Shown here in pieces: positions 1 to 8,086 of a DNA stretch of 40,538 nucleotides. The DNA comes from Coriobacteriaceae bacterium AM48-5 (GTDB lineage Bacteria > Actinomycetota > Coriobacteriia > Coriobacteriales > Coriobacteriaceae), in NCBI GenBank assembly GCA_027669525.1, contig JAQEDJ010000019.1, positions 1 through 40,538 on the forward strand. Reading direction: 5' to 3'. The notes under the pieces are model-generated. The model did no database searches. It was not told where the DNA came from and was given only the letters and a program-made list of their open reading frames with translations. Position 1 is the first letter of the stretch, and every line of letters starts with the position of its first letter. Position numbers and translations under genes: made by a program.

Positions 1-8
1 GGTTGGGC

Positions 9-76
9 GGTAATCGAGGTGTTCAGTCGGTGCCCGCCGCGCGGTAATCGAGGTGTTCAGTCGGTGCCCGCCGCGC
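9..76. repeat. 34-bp tandem direct repeat (two copies)
   Basis: Two exact, adjacent copies of a 34-base unit beginning GGTAATCGAGGTG lie at 9-42 and 43-76. Nothing coding is obvious in it. It may be the end of a longer minisatellite, or an assembly duplication near a contig edge. Confidence 0.85.
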
Positions 77-135
77 ACAACACGCAGCCTCGGCAACTCG
101 CGAGCATCGACGACGCCCCTCACCTCACCCCGCGC

Positions 136-141
136 TATACT
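136..141 (+). promoter_or_regulatory. -10 element upstream of the synthetase gene
   Basis: TATACT ends 7 bases before an ATG at 149, the spacing of a leaderless start. No good -35 is visible. The ATG at 149 is not in the frame of the conserved synthetase motifs, so either translation starts at the ATG at 163 or another base is missing between about 150 and 240. Confidence 0.4.
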
Positions 142-162
142 CGTCCGCATGGATATCAACGC

Positions 163-1166
163 ATGCAACATAGCAACACCCGCCGTGGCCATGTCGACGG
201 CGCCCAACAGCAAGCTCGCCCCGCCCTCGCGCCGGTCGTGGGCCGCTTTGCCCCGTCGCCCTCGGGCCGCATGCACCTGGGCAACGTGTTCAGCTGCCTG
301 TGCGCGTGGCTTTCGGCCCGCAGCCAGGGCGGCAGCATCGTGTTGCGCATCGAGGACCTGGACGATCGCTGCAAGCGCCCGGAACTTGCCGCCCAATTGA
401 TTGACGACCTAGCCTGGCTGGGGCTTGAGTGGGACGAAGGCCCCTACTACCAGCACGATCGCCTGGACTTGTACGAGGACGCCCTGCACCAGCTGCAAGA
501 CGCCGGCCTCACCTATCCCTGCTTTTGCACGCGCGCCGAGCTCCACACCGCAAGCGCGCCGCACGCGAGCGACGGCACGCCCATCTACCGCGGCGCCTGC
601 CGAGGCCTTTCTGCCGAGGAGGTTGCCCGCCGCAGCATCCTGCGCGCTCCGGCCACGCGTCTGCGTGTGCCCGACGTCGACGACCTCGCCGGCGACGTGA
701 TCGATTCGTGGACCGCACGTACGGAGCCCAATGCGAGGCACTCGCCACCGAGTGCGGCGACTTTTTGGTGCGCCGCAGCGACGGCGTGTTTGCCTATCAG
801 CTGGCCGTGGTGGTCGACGACGCTGCCATGGGCGTCACCGAGATCGTACGCGGATGCGACCTGCTTGGTTCCACGACGCGCCAGATCTATCTGCAACATC
901 TGCTGGGACTGCCCACACCGCGCTACGCGCACATTCCGCTGCTCATGTCGCCGGACGGCCGCCGCCTTTCCAAGCGCGATTGCGATCTGGACCTGGGCGA
1001 GCTCCGCACCCGCTTTGGCACACCCGAGGCACTGTTGGGATGGCTCGCCGGGCAAACAGGCATCGCGCCGGACACCACGCCGCGTACCGCCGAGCAGCTG
1101 GTCGAGCACTTTAGCTGGGACGTCATCCGCGCGCATCGGGAGAACATCACTGTAACGGTCGAGTAG
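163..1166 (+). CDS. gluQ: Glutamyl-Q tRNA(Asp) synthetase, frameshifted in this sequence
   Basis: Class I aminoacyl-tRNA synthetase paralogue of the GluRS catalytic core; the family glutamylates queuosine 34 of tRNA(Asp) in the cytoplasm and lacks the anticodon-binding domain. Visible are the HIGH-type motif (FAPSPSGRMHLGN), a zinc-site pattern CFC...Y...C, DDAAMGVTEIVRG and the KMSKS-like RRLSKRD. The reconstructed length of about 334 residues fits GluQRS and is too short for GluRS. The first part is read in one frame to about position 705 and the rest in another. Restoring one T (GATTC to GATTTC) near 705-709 rejoins them as VIDFVDRTYGAQ. The start is uncertain: ATG 163 is in frame, while ATG 149 sits at a leaderless spacing from a -10 but in another frame. 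It converges with the phosphoesterase gene, whose stop is 15 bases away. Confidence 0.85.
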
Positions 1167-1181
1167 CCAGCCACCCCGCCT

Positions 1182-1907
1182 CTACGCAACATCCCAGGAC
1201 TGGAGTTCGTCGCCCAAGCGAACGATGCAGTCGTAGAGCACGGCGTGGCGCTCGGCCGGGTTGGCATCCCGATGAAAATGCCCGTAGTACCAGCGCTTGT
1301 AGTCCAAGCGATCTTCCAGCTCGTCGAAAAATGCCGTAAGCCGATCGACAGCTGGATAATTCCAGCCAGGTGCCGGATAGAGCGTGGGCGAGAGCATGCG
1401 CGTGGAGCAGGTATGGGTGATCACGTAGTCGACCTTCCAGCCCACGCTATCGAGCTTTGCCCGCGCCTCCTCAAAGTTGCGCTCGCCCGGCAGCTCCTGC
1501 GGCCACCAGCTGGAATACGGGATGCGGTATTCCTTGTCCACACTCGTGGCGCCGCCCATGGTAAAGATCGTTGACCCACCGAGCTCAAAAACCTCGCCGC
1601 CTGTCAGGCGCCGTATAGGCGAGGTGTCCGACAGGCGTTGCGTCAGTCCACCGTGCCACAACTCCAGGGGGCGCTCCGCCCAGTGGTCGAAACGTTCGTG
1701 GTTGCCGTCGACGAACAGCACGGTATAGGGACGCGATTCCAGCCAGGCGATGTCGGCGCATTCCTCGGCAGAGAAATCCCACGGAAAGCCAAAGTCGCCC
1801 GCGACAATCAGATAGTCGTCGCTCGTCAGGCTATCCCCAAGATCCCAGTCGCGCAGCTTTTGCATGTCGAGACCACCGTGGACATCACCCGTCACATAGA
1901 CCGTCAT
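1182..1907 (-). CDS. Calcineurin-like metallophosphoesterase (third of three)
   Basis: A 241-residue cytosolic metallophosphoesterase. The metal-binding motifs of the calcineurin-like fold are all present: GDVHG (7-11), GDFG (37-40), GNHE (68-71), the ITHT histidine segment and GHFH (209-212). No signal peptide or membrane segment is seen. The substrate cannot be told; relatives include phosphodiesterases and protein or nucleotide phosphatases. Its ATG overlaps the stop of the preceding phosphoesterase by four bases (1904-1907), implying translational coupling. It is clearly a paralogue of the gene at 2552-3307, sharing the VTGDVHG start, a VDGNHE block, a GEVF...MGGA segment and VGWKVDYV before the histidine loop. 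Confidence 0.9.
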   Translation of the reverse strand: MTVYVTGDVHGGLDMQKLRDWDLGDSLTSDDYLIVAGDFGFPWDFSAEECADIAWLESRPYTVLFVDGNHERFDHWAERPLELWHGGLTQRLSDTSPIRRLTGGEVFELGGSTIFTMGGATSVDKEYRIPYSSWWPQELPGERNFEEARAKLDSVGWKVDYVITHTCSTRMLSPTLYPAPGWNYPAVDRLTAFFDELEDRLDYKRWYYGHFHRDANPAERHAVLYDCIVRLGDELQSWDVA

Positions 1908-2542
1908 CGGATCATCACTTCCCTCTTATAGGCTTCGAGATCGCGCTCGACCTGCTCGTCGCCCGTGGCGTTGACCCACCACGGCCATTTAACGCAACAC
2001 GTCGGCTCGTCGACCTGCGCAAACCACGTCTTGAGCTCCCCCAGGCTCACCGGGGCGTAGCCGTTGGCGTCGACACCCACGTCATAGCGCAGCAGTCCCT
2101 GCCTGCAGTTGAAATTGTTGTACGCGCCGCCGCAACTGTGGATATGCCCGTGCAAATGCCAGCTGCCGTGCGACATGCCCTGCCAGTCAGCCATGGGATA
2201 GTGGCTCAGCACGATTTTTTGGCGGTCGATCTTGAGCACGCAAATGGACGGCTCGACGATAAAGGCATCCGCCACCGCAGGCTGCGTCCAGTCTTTGTCG
2301 TGGTTGCCGGGCAGCAGGTGGACGCGCTTGCATACGATGCTTTTGCGCAGTTCGTAGGCCTCTTTGACCGTCATCTTAAAGCTAAAGTCACCCAAAATGT
2401 AGAGCTCGTCGTCCACAGCAACCTTGCTGTTAATGTTGGCGACCATGGCGTCGTTCATCTGCGCAACAGTCGACCAAGGCCTATCGCTAAGCCGTAGCAT
2501 GTTCTCGTGTCCAAAGTGAGTATCGCTGGTAAACCAGATCAC
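1904..2542 (-). CDS. Calcineurin-like metallophosphoesterase (second of three)
   Basis: A 212-residue protein with SDTHFGHEN (6-14), GDFSF (51-55), GNHD (79-82), SHYP and HLHGHIH (130-135), the complete metal-ligand set of a calcineurin-like phosphoesterase. The SDTHFGHEN start is typical of a different subfamily from its two neighbours, so this is not a recent duplicate. AGGAGG lies 9 bases before the ATG. It sits 9 bases after the stop of the upstream phosphoesterase and overlaps the downstream one by four bases, making a tight three-gene operon. No export signal is present. The substrate is unknown. Confidence 0.9.
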   Translation of the reverse strand: MIWFTSDTHFGHENMLRLSDRPWSTVAQMNDAMVANINSKVAVDDELYILGDFSFKMTVKEAYELRKSIVCKRVHLLPGNHDKDWTQPAVADAFIVEPSICVLKIDRQKIVLSHYPMADWQGMSHGSWHLHGHIHSCGGAYNNFNCRQGLLRYDVGVDANGYAPVSLGELKTWFAQVDEPTCCVKWPWWVNATGDEQVERDLEAYKREVMIR

Positions 2543-2551
2543 GGGGACCTC

Positions 2552-3307
2552 CTAACGCTCTTGCTCGGAATAGTTGCTCGTCGTCTCGCCGAATCCGTCG
2601 GCACATCGCGCTTCGATCGGCACGATATCTTGGTAGATAAGGCGATGCTTGTCATCACGCCATTCATCGTCATGGTAATGGCCAAAAAACCAGGTGCGGT
2701 AGTCGAGCCGCCCGTCGAGCTCGCCCAAAAAGGCCTGCAGCGAATCGTCGTAGAACTCGCGATTGCACTCCATGCACAGCTCGTCCGCCAGATTGACCGG
2801 CGCCTCGTGAGTCAACACGTAGTCGACCTTCCAGCCCACGCGATCGAGCGAGGCACGGCAATGGTTCATCTCGCTCTCACTCGGCATTTCCTCGGGCCAC
2901 CAAGTCTTTCCCTCCTGACGCCACTGCTTGTCATGGCTCGCGGCGCCACCCATGGCGAGCACCGTGTTCCCCGCGATGTCGAACACCTCGCCGCGCATCA
3001 GGTGCAGCACGTGCGGGCGAGCCTCGTGAACGAGGCCCCCATTCCACTCTCGCTTCGGCAGCCCCGCCAGCAGATGATGGTTCTCGTGATTGCCGTCGAC
3101 AAAGCACGTGGTCCAGGGCTTGGACTCAAGCCAATCTAGCCAGTATTTGTCGGTGTTCGAGCCGCTCCATATAAAACCAAAGTCGCCGGCAACGATCACC
3201 ACGTCATCGCGCGTTAGCGTTCGACCCAGTGGCCAAGCGCGCGACGAGAAGCGGCTCGCCCCGTACTCGGCAACACCGTGAACGTCTCCGGTAACGAAAA
3301 TGGACAT
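2552..3307 (-). CDS. Calcineurin-like metallophosphoesterase (first of three)
   Basis: A 251-residue protein, first gene of the phosphoesterase operon. The ATG at 3307 is chosen because GGAGG precedes it by about ten bases and because its translation (MSIFVTGDVHG) starts like the paralogue at 1182-1907. An upstream in-frame start at 3382 would add 25 residues with no family resemblance. Motifs are GDVHG (7-11), GDFG (41-44), GNHE (72-75), a THEA histidine loop and GHYH near the C terminus. It is predicted to be a cytosolic phosphodiesterase or phosphatase of unknown substrate. Confidence 0.9.
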   Translation of the reverse strand: MSIFVTGDVHGVAEYGASRFSSRAWPLGRTLTRDDVVIVAGDFGFIWSGSNTDKYWLDWLESKPWTTCFVDGNHENHHLLAGLPKREWNGGLVHEARPHVLHLMRGEVFDIAGNTVLAMGGAASHDKQWRQEGKTWWPEEMPSESEMNHCRASLDRVGWKVDYVLTHEAPVNLADELCMECNREFYDDSLQAFLGELDGRLDYRTWFFGHYHDDEWRDDKHRLIYQDIVPIEARCADGFGETTSNYSEQER

Positions 3308-3392
3308 CAAACAACACCTCCGCGCTGTGCGGCTCTGGACAAATCGATGGCAGAAATTGCAGGCAGGCCCTGGCATCTGCACCCCTTAGGGC

Positions 3393-3632
3393 TTACCCTT
3401 CGTTCTTCCATCCAAACGGGTCAAATACCCAAAAAACTAGATCGAGCACGCCACCGGTCATCATGGCGCCGGCAAGGGCCATGCAAACGTGCAGAGAGCC
3501 GGCGCTTCGAAGCGCGTCGAACGGCCCCAGGACAGCCAGCAGCGCGACCGCTGCGCCGGCCACGCACAGCGCAAGACACGGCCCCGCGTCCTTAACGCAT
3601 TTCTTTGCGAGATGTTTGGTGTTGTCACTCAT
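3393..3632 (-). CDS. Small two-helix membrane protein, unknown function
   Basis: A 79-residue protein with a short charged N terminus (MSDNTKHLAKKC) followed by two hydrophobic stretches, residues about 18-38 and 47-68, and a short charged tail ending FGWKNEG. It probably spans the membrane twice. AAGGAG lies about ten bases before the ATG. It is upstream of the phosphoesterase operon on the same strand, with an 85-base gap. No family was recognised. Confidence 0.65.
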   Translation of the reverse strand: MSDNTKHLAKKCVKDAGPCLALCVAGAAVALLAVLGPFDALRSAGSLHVCMALAGAMMTGGVLDLVFWVFDPFGWKNEG

Positions 3633-3808
3633 CGATATCGAGCTCCTTAGAGAATCGTTGTTCGGACTCTTGCCGCTGCGACAGGGCGGACGGCAGGTTA
3701 AGTTTCACATGCCGTACGGACACCACTGAGCTATCCAAAAAAAGAGAAAGCAAGGGTCCGTGCGTTCGCTGAAACCTATGGCGTTGCGGAGCGCATCCTA
3801 GGAATCGC

Positions 3809-4165
3809 CTAAACCGCCGGTGGGCAACATGTTGGGCAGGGTGTCTTGCCTCGTTTGAGCGCGGTCGCCAATGGCACGCTTGTTTTAATAGCGTTTTGCG
3901 GAAGGTTTTTGCATCCCGCAGAACGATGATAAACCTTGCCGTTCTTGGTGACGATTACCTTGATTTTTGAGAAATCCACACTAAGGGGCTCGATGGGCGC
4001 GGCCACCTCTCGACGAGCCGGTGCCGCTTTCCAAGGCTTGCCTCTCGAAAAATCAGAATCGCGGAATCGATTGATATAGCTGTCGAAACACCCATCGAAC
4101 AGCAATCCCGTTGCCAGGCCCGCCATGAAGCCGCAGGCAATCGCGGCCTCTCCTCTAATTTGCAT
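3809..4165 (-). CDS. Small membrane-anchored protein with Ada-type metal-site motif
   Basis: A 118-residue protein. An N-terminal hydrophobic segment (about residues 8-26) could be an anchor or signal peptide, followed by a basic linker and a C-terminal pattern VYHRSAGC...PCPTC. Cys and His spaced in this way, next to VPLATALKRG, resemble the small zinc-binding module seen in Ada and in many nuclease or cell-wall proteins (V-Y-H-x-x-x-C ... P-C-x-x-C). AAGGAGG precedes the ATG by five bases. The role is unknown; the module suggests a secreted or envelope protein with a structural metal site. Confidence 0.65.
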   Translation of the reverse strand: MQIRGEAAIACGFMAGLATGLLFDGCFDSYINRFRDSDFSRGKPWKAAPARREVAAPIEPLSVDFSKIKVIVTKNGKVYHRSAGCKNLPQNAIKTSVPLATALKRGKTPCPTCCPPAV

Positions 4166-4190
4166 ATGTCCCTCCTTAATCGCTCTTGAA

Positions 4191-4242
4191 GAAAAAGGCG
4201 GCGTGCACCGCGAGGGACCTTCTCGCCCTTGCGGTGCACGCC
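4191..4242 (-). terminator. Intrinsic terminator of the CAP-domain gene
   Basis: A perfect 12-bp stem (GGCGTGCACCGC at 4200-4211 with its complement at 4231-4242) is followed on the minus strand by a T5 run (4196-4192). It lies 27 bases after the stop of the surface-protein gene. Confidence 0.85.
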
Positions 4243-4268
4243 AAAAATGGTCCGCTTTCCTTCTGTCC

Positions 4269-7200
4269 CTAACGGGTCAGCTGGCGGCGCTTATCGGACA
4301 GGAAGACACCGGCGGCTACCAGGACCGTGCCACCGATAACGAAGGTCTCTCCCAGCAGGTCGGACGCATCGCCCGTAGCAGGCATCGCCGTCTGCAGAGT
4401 CGCGGCCTCGGTCTTTGCCACCGCATGTTTGGCCTGGTACGTCACTTGTGTGGCGGGCTGGGCCTGCTCGCCATTCCCGCGTTCGGCGGCCTCTTGGCGA
4501 GCAATCTCGGCGTTGAGCTCGACAATAGCCTGGTCGAGCTCGGCCTTGGCGGCAGTGTAGTTTGCAAGCGCCTCCAAGTATGCCGGCGCCACAGCATCCG
4601 CCGCAGCCACGGCGACATCGAGCTCGGCCTTGGCGGCTGCGACGTGCTCGGCGGCATCGTGAGCCGCAGCGATTTTGGCATTGGGCGCCTCGTCCGCATC
4701 GTCAGCGCTGCCATTGACGATGGCTTCGGCAAGATTGATCCCGCGCAGGCGGGCAACCGCGGCGGCAGAGGCATCGCGGGCGGCAGTTGCATTCGCCACG
4801 GCATCGTCAGCCTCCACCACGTCGTACTCGGCATCGCTCACGGCTACCTCCGCAGCATCGAGCGCGGCATCGGCAGCTGCTTTGTCCCCAGCGGCCTTAG
4901 CAAGTGCTGCAGCGGCATTCTTAAGCTGAGAGGCACGGGCGGCAGCCGCGTCAGACTTTGCCCGAGCCGTTGCCACGGCGGCGTCGGCATCGCTCGCAGT
5001 CTGCTGGGCCATATCGAGCTCCGCCTGAGCGGCAGCGGCATCGATGTCTGCCTGATCGGCATCGCCTTGGGCGGCAGCAAGCTCCGCCTCCGCCCCGCGC
5101 TGAGCGGCACGAGCGTCTTCGAGTGCAGACGATGCCACATTAAACGCACGCTGAGCAGCGGCGATATCGGCCGAATACGCCGCCAGCTCATCCTGGGCCG
5201 CGGCAAATGCGTCCTTCTTTTCGCCAACACCGGTTCGAGCGGTGTCCAGCGCGCACTTGGCAGCAGCCGCCTTGCCCTTGGCAATGTCGAGCTCGCCAGA
5301 CTTGGCAGCCACGGCATCCTGCGCCGCCGCAACAGCGGCGTTAGCAGCGCCCAAATCGGCGCAGGCATCGCTCACGGCACGCACGGCGGCATCAGCTGCA
5401 GCCTGCTTTTGCTCCACAGCAGCCTGGGCCTCCGAGACCTTAGCAACCGCGGCATCGACGTCAGCGGCAGCGCGCTCAGCCTGGGCCTGCTTTGCTGCAA
5501 CGGCCCGCGATGCTGCGTTCACCTTGTTACCGGCATCGTTGGCAACGCCCTGCGCTGCAGTAAGCTCCTTGCGAGCCGCATCCACGCCCTGCTCAGGATT
5601 TGCCAGCGAGTCGCACCACGCATTGAGCGCAGCCTCGTACTCGGCAACCGTCATCGGATTGGCGGCATTCGCGTACCATCCTCCAGACATAGAGAACGTC
5701 TGCGCCTGCGTAAGCAAACGATTCATCGTCCCGCGCGTGCAAACCCCCATGCCCGTCACGGTGTAATCGGGATCGATCACATTCATGTAGTGACCGACTG
5801 TATGCACGTTCCCGCCATGCGCGGCAACGTAGCGGTCCACTTCATCACCATGCTGACGATAAAAATCGAAAGCAGCCTTTCCCGTAAGGCCCGTCGCCCC
5901 CAGCGTAGCCGCAGCGCGATCAAAGACAGCCTTTTCCTGATCGACCCACTGGATGAACGGGTCGCTCCCAAAGTTCCATGCCACGTTTTCGCCCACGTTG
6001 AACTGCTGGGCGTGCGCGACCTTTGTATCCGAAAAGTTAGCATCGGCGATGGCGGTCGCCATCATGGCATACGTCACCTTAAGCTCGCCCAGACCAACGC
6101 TTGCGCGATACTCGTTGCACGCCTTGAGCCACACGACCGCCTGCTTCATATTGGTCAGGCTCGTCGCGTCGACTTCCTCGCCCACCTTGTTGTAGCTTGC
6201 AAGTTTGCAGTTGAGGATAATATTCGCCGCATCGTCGGCGCCCACGCTCTTAAAGAACGCGATGGCGCCCTGGCGGTAGTTCTCCGCCGACGCATTCGCC
6301 GTTGCCTGAGCGGCATCGAGCTTGGCCTGGGCCTGAGCCACGGCCTGATCGGCCTGCTGCTTTTGAGCCTTCGCCTGATCGAGTGCCTTGTCTGCAGCGT
6401 CTTTCTCGTCCTTGGCTGCCGAGAGCTTGACCTGGGCGTCGGCCAATTCCGTAAGCGCGGAGGCATGATCGGCCTTGGCCTGGTCAAGGGCGGCATCGGC
6501 TGCCGTCTTGGCGGCAACAGCGGCATCCAGCTTGGACTGGGCAGTGGTAGCAGCCTGTTGCTGATCGGCAACCGTCTGCTGGGCAGCCTGCACCTCGCCC
6601 TCGACGGCAGCCACCTCTTGCTCGGCGGCGCCAAGCTCATCCTCGCGCTGCGACCTGCGTGGCCTTGGCAGCCGTCAGCGCCTCGGACGCGGCAGTCACC
6701 TTTGCCTTGGCAGCCTCGTACTCCGGGCCCGCAGCGCCCTGCTCGGCACGGTCCAGATCGGCCTTGGCCGCGTCATAGCTCGCCTGCGCGGTATCCACGT
6801 CCGCATCTGCCGCGGCTTTTGCCTGTTGAGCTGCCGAAAGCTTGCCCTGTGCGTCCTGCTGTTTGGCAGCAGCGGCATCGGCTGCGGTCTGAGCATCCGA
6901 AAGCTTGGTCTGCGCATCAGCTGTCTGCTGCTTTGCCTGCTCCAAATCACTCGCGGCCCGCTCTGCGGCAGCCTGAGCGGCGGCTACGGCCTCGGGCGTG
7001 GCGTCGGATGCAGCAGCCTGTGCGGCTTCGAGCGCAGACTGGGCATCGGCGGCTGACTTCTGGGCGGCAACCAGGGCTTCGTCCTTGTCCGTCAGGTTCT
7101 TCTTGGCGGCATCAAGCGCAGCCTGAGCGTCCCCAAGCGCCTTGACGTCCAAATCGGCCTTGTCCTGTGTGGCACGCATCTGCTTTTCCAGCTCGGCCGA

Positions 7201-7620
7201 GGCAGCAGAGGCCGCACTATCGCTCGCACCGCGGGCCGCGTCATAGGCGCCCTGCGCCTGCTGCTGGTTGACGGCTGCGGCATCGTAGGGAGCAGCAGCC
7301 GCTTCCAGATCGGCCTTGGCGGTAGCAGCCTTGGCGCGCGCCGCATCAACTGCAGCCTGCAGGTCGGCGACCTTCTGAGCCGCAGATACAGCACCCGCGC
7401 CAGCACCGGCGGCAGCAGCACTCGTCAGCGGCGACATCACCGCAGCCGTTGCACCCGCAGCGCCAATGCCGTTCGCCCCCTGCGCCACCGCGGCCAGAGG
7501 CGACAGCAGCGAGCCGCCCGTCATGGCAATCGTCGCCGCAGCAACCGTCGCCACGCGTCCAGCCGCCTTGGCCTTACCCAAAGCCTTGCCGTTCATGTTG
7601 TTGTTCATGTTCTCACTCAT
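4269..7620 (-). CDS. Secreted coiled-coil protein with CAP domain and sortase signal (frameshifted)
   Basis: A surface protein of about 1117 residues if the two frames are joined. In order: a signal peptide (basic start, hydrophobic core about residues 20-48, AAVAQGA cleavage region); a long Ala/Lys/Gln/Asp-rich coiled coil; a CAP/SCP-like domain (HAQQFNVGENVAWNFG, GHYMNVIDPDY, TGMGVC); a second long coiled coil; and a C-terminal sortase signal with MPATGD, a hydrophobic segment and the basic tail SDKRRQLTR. The protein should be anchored to the cell wall, with the coiled coils as stalks. The conserved CAP residues His and Glu are present, but the ligand is unknown. The frame changes at 6644-6648 within CGCGC; restoring one GC dinucleotide gives VAAREDELGAAEQEV. 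GGAAGGA precedes the ATG. Confidence 0.85.
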
Positions 7621-7706
7621 TGCCGATTCCTTCCCACGGTGAGCCGTTGTTTGACACAGATAGTCGATCTAACTTGCCCCATTAAAAAGAGGTGATAACG
7701 GGGTAA

Positions 7707-7997
7707 TTAAATTGAGTGAATTGAATCGTGATGACACTGATATCCGCAAAAGCCAAACTCATAGTCCCGCTCGCGCTCAATCTCATCCAAATACTCGAGC
7801 TCTTCGTCACTTGGCTTCTCTTCATCTAGAAATACAGGGCCGTTCTCTGTGCGAGAACCGTCAGTACGGCCAAAAATGATCTCGAGATTAATGAAATCGC
7901 TATTGCTGTTGTAAGAGGAGAAACTGCTGGTGCTCATGCTCAAGTCCCGTCTACATAAACTCAAATTGCTGTGCTTGGCCTCTTTTAGAGACCCCAT
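7707..7997 (-). CDS. Small acidic hypothetical protein
   Basis: A 96-residue protein with a serine/asparagine-rich N-terminal third and a strongly acidic C-terminal half (DEEKPSDEELEYLDEIERE). No membrane segment is seen and no family was recognised. The ATG at 7997 lies 12 bases after the predicted transcription start of the promoter at 8016-8044. A second ATG at 7937 is possible, and neither has a strong ribosome-binding site. It follows the large operon ending at 8087 on the same strand, but it appears to have its own promoter. Confidence 0.5.
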   Translation of the reverse strand: MGSLKEAKHSNLSLCRRDLSMSTSSFSSYNSNSDFINLEIIFGRTDGSRTENGPVFLDEEKPSDEELEYLDEIERERDYEFGFCGYQCHHDSIHSI

Positions 7998-8015
7998 CTC
8001 ATACGCTATGACTGC

Positions 8016-8044
8016 AGTATAAGCGCTCCGCTTATATGAAGCAA
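8016..8044 (-). promoter_or_regulatory. Promoter with overlapping inverted-repeat operator
   Basis: On the minus strand, TTGCTT (8039-8044) and TATACT (8016-8021) are separated by exactly 17 bases. An inverted repeat ATAAGCG-CTC-CGCTTAT (8019-8035) covers the spacer and part of the -10, the position expected for a repressor site. Part of the motif (AGCGCTTAT) occurs again at about 8063-8071. Confidence 0.6.
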
Positions 8045-8086
8045 GAACATTTTTATTTTTCTAGCGCTTATAACGAATCTGTCTCT

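Noticed and set aside
429..1166. The second frame of the synthetase as a separate gene starting near 429
   Set aside because: Its first 90 residues are arginine-rich out-of-frame sequence; only the part after about 708 is the true synthetase continuation.
4125..7145. A 1006-codon open frame on the plus strand opposite the coiled-coil/CAP gene
   Set aside because: It is the antisense of Ala/Gln/Asp-rich repeats, which rarely yield stop codons on the other strand. It runs through the terminator and has no domain or ribosome-binding site.
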